From: an uncultured Selenomonadales bacterium
GTDB lineage: Bacteria; Bacillota_C; Negativicutes; Selenomonadales; Selenomonadaceae
NCBI GenBank assembly: GCA_947302675.1
Contig: CAMYWI010000065.1
Span: 1-7,142 of the forward strand
Reading direction: 5' to 3'
Length of the DNA stretch: 7,142 nucleotides
Positions 4,603 through 7,142 of the stretch are shown here, piece after piece. The position numbers and the translations under genes are program-made. The notes below the pieces were generated by a model, which saw nothing but the letters and a program-made list of their open reading frames with translations, did not search any database and was not told where the DNA came from. How positions within the stretch are numbered: the stretch's first letter is position 1; each line of letters begins with the position of its first letter.

Positions 4603-5950
4603 AGATATTTTGGAAACAAACCGCATGATAACCGAAAACAAACTCGATGTGCGCACGATAACTATGGGCATTTCGCTCCGCGATTGCGCTCATCCGAACC
4701 TGCGCGACTTCTGCCGCAACGTCTACGATAAAATTACTCGCGCCGCCGAATTTTTGGTCAAGACGGGCGAGGAGATTGAGGCGGAATACGGCGTGCCGAT
4801 TATCAACAAGCGAATCAGCGTCACGCCGATTGCGATTGTCGCCGAGAGTTGCAAGGCGGAAAGTTATGTGCCGATTGCCGAGACGCTCGACCGCGCCGCA
4901 AAGGAAGTCGGCGTAAATTTTATCGGCGGGTTCAGCGCACTCGTTGAAAAGGGTTACACGCAAGGCGACAGAATTTTGATTGAATCCATTCCGCAAGCCC
5001 TCGCCGCAACCGATTTGGTTTGCTCTTCGATTAACCTTGCGTCGACTAAGGCGGGCATAAATATGGATTGCGTCCGCGAAATGGGCGAGGTCATCAAGCG
5101 CACGGCGGAGCTTACGCGCGACCGTCAAGCTATCGGCTGTGCAAAGCTTGTCATCTTCGCCAACGCGCCCGAAGACAATCCGTTTATGGCGGGCGCATTT
5201 CACGGCGTCAGCGAGCCGGATAAAGTTATCAACGTCGGAGTCAGCGGACCGGGCGTCGTCAAGCACGCGCTGGAAGATTTAAAGGGCGCGAACTTTACCG
5301 AGATTGCCGAGACGATTAAAAAGACGGCGTTCAAAATTACTCGCGTGGGTCAGCTCGTGGCGCAAGAGGCGTCGCGCAGATTGGGCGTACCGTTTGGAAT
5401 AATCGACTTGTCATTGGCTCCTACTCCCGCCGTCGGCGATTCGGTTGCGCGGATTTTGGAGGAAATGGGGCTTGAGGCTTGCGGCGCACCTGGCACGACA
5501 GCGGCTTTGGCTTTGCTCAATGACGCGGTTAAAAAGGGCGGGCTTATGGCGAGTTCGCACGTCGGCGGCTTGAGTGGCGCATTTATTCCCGTCAGCGAAG
5601 ATGAAGGCATGATTCACGCGGTCAAGCAAGGCTCTTTGTCGATTGAAAAGCTTGAGGCGATGACTTGCGTTTGCAGCGTCGGCTTGGATATGATTGCGGT
5701 TGCGGGCGACGTGAGCGCGGCGACTTTGAGCGGCATTATCGCGGACGAGGCGGCGATTGGCGTCGTCAACAACAAAACTACCGCCGTTCGACTTATCCCC
5801 GTGCCCAATGCTAAGGTCGGCGATGTTGTGGAATACGGCGGCTTGCTCGGCTACTGTCCGATTGTTCCCGTCAAAAATCAATGGAGTTCGGAGGCGTTCA
5901 TTGCTCGCGGCGGCAGAATTCCTGCGCCCGTCAGGAGCTTGACGAATTGA
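4589..5950 (+). CDS. UPF0210/DUF711 family protein (PFL-like fold), function unknown
   Basis: This is a full-length 453-residue member of UPF0210. The N-terminus [14 protein letters not shown] and the block [11 protein letters not shown] (23-33) are typical, as are [14 protein letters not shown] (197-210), [14 protein letters not shown] (215-228), [20 protein letters not shown] (274-293), [20 protein letters not shown] (299-318), [14 protein letters not shown] (361-374) and the C-terminal ARGGRIPAP (439-447). Database labels of 'PFL family' reflect a pyruvate formate-lyase-like barrel; I see no C-terminal glycyl-radical signature, so a radical mechanism should not be assumed. Cytosolic, with no signal or membrane segment. 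Its usual partner is the UPF0237 ACT protein two genes upstream, which suggests an ACT-controlled enzyme or complex. The TTG start is supported by GGGGAGG at 4575-4581. The next gene starts 1 base after its stop. Confidence 0.93.
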   Translation: MITIEDILETNRMITENKLDVRTITMGISLRDCAHPNLRDFCRNVYDKITRAAEFLVKTGEEIEAEYGVPIINKRISVTPIAIVAESCKAESYVPIAETLDRAAKEVGVNFIGGFSALVEKGYTQGDRILIESIPQALAATDLVCSSINLASTKAGINMDCVREMGEVIKRTAELTRDRQAIGCAKLVIFANAPEDNPFMAGAFHGVSEPDKVINVGVSGPGVVKHALEDLKGANFTEIAETIKKTAFKITRVGQLVAQEASRRLGVPFGIIDLSLAPTPAVGDSVARILEEMGLEACGAPGTTAALALLNDAVKKGGLMASSHVGGLSGAFIPVSEDEGMIHAVKQGSLSIEKLEAMTCVCSVGLDMIAVAGDVSAATLSGIIADEAAIGVVNNKTTAVRLIPVPNAKVGDVVEYGGLLGYCPIVPVKNQWSSEAFIARGGRIPAPVRSLTN

Positions 5951-5951
5951 T

Positions 5952-6395
5952 ATGTACTCAAGAAATTCAGATTCATTACTTTACTTTTTAATCGGGGTAA
6001 TGGTATTTGCTTTGGTAGTGGCAATAATACAAAATAACAAGGGCTTGAACGGCGAGTTGACGCGGCAAAAGAAATACACGATTTATCTCGGCACGAATGA
6101 CAAGGACACGCGCAAGCAGGAAATTCCTACCGAGACGATTCGCGAGCAGATGCATGAAATTTGTATCAAATACGTTGACGGCTACACCGTTTCGGTTGCG
6201 GACGGTTTCTATCGCGACGCCGCCGGCAACATTACGCACGAGGTTTCGCTGGTCTACGTCTTTATCGACGTGCCGATTGATTCTGTGCAAAAAATTATGG
6301 ACGAGGCGTTGATGAAGTTCAATCAGAGCAGTATTTTGTTGGAAGTCAACAAGGAGCGTGGCACTTTTTACAGTGGAGATAAACGAAAACATTAA
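5952..6395 (+). CDS. Small membrane-anchored protein, DUF3574-like
   Basis: This 147-residue protein has one N-terminal hydrophobic segment (about 9-27, LLYFLIGVMVFALVVAIIQ), no lipobox Cys, and then a soluble domain. With Lys and Arg mostly following the segment and only Arg4 before it, topology is not certain. The domain KKYTIYLGTND (40-50), IKYVDGYTVSVADGFYRD (72-89) and GNITHEVSLVYVFID (92-106) resembles DUF3574 proteins in strand pattern; this is recognition from memory and not firm. No catalytic motif is visible. It starts one base after the UPF0210 stop (TGA T ATG), with AGGAG at 5933-5937, 14 bases away, so it is likely coupled. It overlaps the start of nth. Its role in the operon is unknown. 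Confidence 0.7.
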   Translation: MYSRNSDSLLYFLIGVMVFALVVAIIQNNKGLNGELTRQKKYTIYLGTNDKDTRKQEIPTETIREQMHEICIKYVDGYTVSVADGFYRDAAGNITHEVSLVYVFIDVPIDSVQKIMDEALMKFNQSSILLEVNKERGTFYSGDKRKH

Positions 6396-7005
6396 GCGCG
6401 AGCAACTGCGGCTTTTGGAAGAAACATATCGCGGCGCAATTCCCGAACTAAAATTCGGCTCGGTGTTTGAACTTTTAATCGCGGTGATTTTGTCGGCGCA
6501 GTGCACGGACAAGCGCGTCAACCAAGTCACGCAGGTTTTGTTCCCGATTGCGAACACGCCCGAAAAAATTTTGCAACTCGGACAAGCGCGGCTGGAGGAG
6601 ATTATCAAGCCGTGTGGATATTTTCACGCGAAGGCAAAACATATCGTCGAGTCCGCGCAGATTTTGATTGACAATTATAACGGCGAAGTCCCAAGCGATT
6701 TTGACGAGCTGATAAAGTTGCCAGGCGTCGGCAGGAAGACTGCAAACGTCGTGACGAGCGTCGCCTTCAAAAATCCCGCGATTGCCGTCGATACTCACGT
6801 CTTCCGCTTGGCTAATAGAATGAAACTCGCCGAAGGCAACACGCCGCTTGAAGTCGAACTGGGCTTGCAGAAAATTATTCCGCGCGAGAAGTGGTTGGAC
6901 GCTCATCACTGGCTGATTTGGCACGGGCGCGAAATTTGCAAGGCTCGCAATCCCAAATGCAAAGACTGTCCGCTGTCAAAAGTTTGTCCGTCGTCAACCG
7001 CATAA
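6358..7005 (+). CDS. nth: Endonuclease III (DNA glycosylase/AP lyase)
   Basis: This base-excision repair enzyme removes oxidised pyrimidines and cleaves the DNA backbone at abasic sites. In the 215-residue product, FELLIAVILSAQCTDKRVNQ (37-56) is the N-terminal helix pair, LPGVGRKTANVV (121-132) is the helix-hairpin-helix with catalytic Lys127 (E. coli Lys120), and Asp145 in IAVDTHVFR matches catalytic Asp138. The 4Fe-4S loop has the exact C-x6-C-x2-C-x5-C spacing at Cys194, 201, 204 and 210. The start is uncertain: GTG 6358 has AAGGAG only 1 base away, while GTG 6373 (210 residues) has it 16 bases away. The overlap with the previous gene is 38 or 23 bases. All active-site residues are intact. 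It is the last gene of the operon, followed by a terminator. Confidence 0.95.
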   Translation: MALFTVEINENIKREQLRLLEETYRGAIPELKFGSVFELLIAVILSAQCTDKRVNQVTQVLFPIANTPEKILQLGQARLEEIIKPCGYFHAKAKHIVESAQILIDNYNGEVPSDFDELIKLPGVGRKTANVVTSVAFKNPAIAVDTHVFRLANRMKLAEGNTPLEVELGLQKIIPREKWLDAHHWLIWHGREICKARNPKCKDCPLSKVCPSSTA

Positions 7006-7013
7006 AAAAATCA

Positions 7014-7043
7014 CCGCTCCCAAAAATCTGAGAGCGGCTTTTT
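7014..7043 (+). terminator. Rho-independent terminator after nth, probably bidirectional
   Basis: CCGCTC (7014-7019) pairs with GAGCGG (7032-7037) around a 12-base AT-rich loop, followed by C and five T (7039-7043). On the other strand the same hairpin is followed by TGA and seven T (from the A run 7004-7010), so it could also stop transcription entering from the right edge. Confidence 0.8.
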
Positions 7044-7142
7044 CATTGCAATGGTTAGTCGCGACGCAGAAGGGGCGGCATGGACGCCGCCCTTGAGCCG
7101 CGTTTTGAACAGGATGTTCAAAGCGGCACGCCCCCGCGAGGG
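7044..7142. repeat. Hairpin-rich intergenic tail, candidate dispersed repeat
   Basis: No gene is supportable in these last 99 bases. Hairpin A pairs GGGCGGC (7073-7079) with GCCGCCC (7086-7092) around ATGGAC. Hairpin B pairs GCCGC (7097-7101) and TTTGAAC (7104-7110) with GTTCAAA (7116-7122) and GCGGC (7123-7127) around AGGAT, with two unpaired bases. On the minus strand, GCCGCTTTGAA, GTCGCG and CATTGCAAT occur in the same order as at 3760-3805, which suggests a related element in inverted orientation. A minus-strand frame is open from the edge to TGA 7013-7011 (43 codons), too short to call a gene. The element continues past the window. Confidence 0.45.

Noticed and set aside
3868..5266. Long minus-strand frames of 267 and 265 codons
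   Set aside because: They lie across the ACT, HD and UPF0210 genes, crossing several gene borders, and give no recognisable protein.
5411..6924. Minus-strand frames across UPF0210, the DUF3574-like gene and nth
   Set aside because: Antisense shadows of recognised plus-strand genes.
7011..7142. Minus-strand partial gene entering from the right edge
   Set aside because: 43 open codons are expected fairly often by chance and the sequence is dominated by strong hairpins.
1..7142. CRISPR array, transposase, phage genes, tRNA or rRNA
   Set aside because: No regularly spaced repeats, transposase motifs, phage structural genes, cloverleaf or rRNA segments were seen on either strand.

Overview
The window looks like one end of an assembled contig from a Bacillota (Firmicutes) genome, possibly a Negativicutes/Selenomonad-type anaerobe. 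The best evidence is a sigma factor almost identical in its core to Bacillus SigH, together with strong GGAGG ribosome-binding sites, frequent TTG/GTG starts, a late-stage cobalamin operon and an adjacent UPF0237/UPF0210 pair. The class-level assignment is inference. Bases 1-49 are not biological: they are Illumina P5/TruSeq adapter with an 8-base i5 index, and real sequence begins at base 50.

Left part (50-2152, minus strand): a tightly overlapping cobalamin operon in the order cobU (adenosylcobinamide kinase/guanylyltransferase), a GNAT-type N-acetyltransferase, and cobQ/cbiP (adenosylcobyrate synthase). cobQ is cut by the adapter junction shortly after its glutamine amidotransferase catalytic Cys. 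Reading frames overlap by 4 and 8 bases. A 137-base divergent intergenic region (2153-2289) separates the operon from sigH. It holds a near-consensus sigma-A promoter for sigH and no room for a standard cobalamin riboswitch upstream of cobU.

Middle (2290-3734, plus strand): sigH ends in a hairpin terminator that overlaps its stop codon. Four tandem 7-base GGAATTA-type repeats follow and supply the ribosome-binding site of a YjbR/MmcQ-family protein that starts with TTG.

Right part (3862-7005, plus strand): a compact five-gene operon of an ACT-domain protein (UPF0237), a stand-alone HD hydrolase related to the SpoT/Mesh1 hydrolase domain, a UPF0210/DUF711 protein, a small membrane-anchored DUF3574-like protein, and endonuclease III (nth). 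All joints overlap or are only a few bases apart. A plausible promoter (3718-3746) lies across the end of yjbR, and the leader it would produce (about 3752-3861) can fold into a three-stem structure and has a competing hairpin followed by six T. A probably bidirectional terminator follows nth.

The last 99 bases carry two strong hairpins and no supportable gene. They share several short blocks, in inverted orientation, with the leader region at 3760-3805, suggesting a dispersed intergenic repeat family. The most interesting parts are the ACT/HD/UPF0210 module with its structured leader, the HD protein lacking the nucleotide-stacking Arg of SpoT-type hydrolases, and this repeat pair. There is no sign of CRISPR, phage, insertion sequence or tRNA/rRNA.
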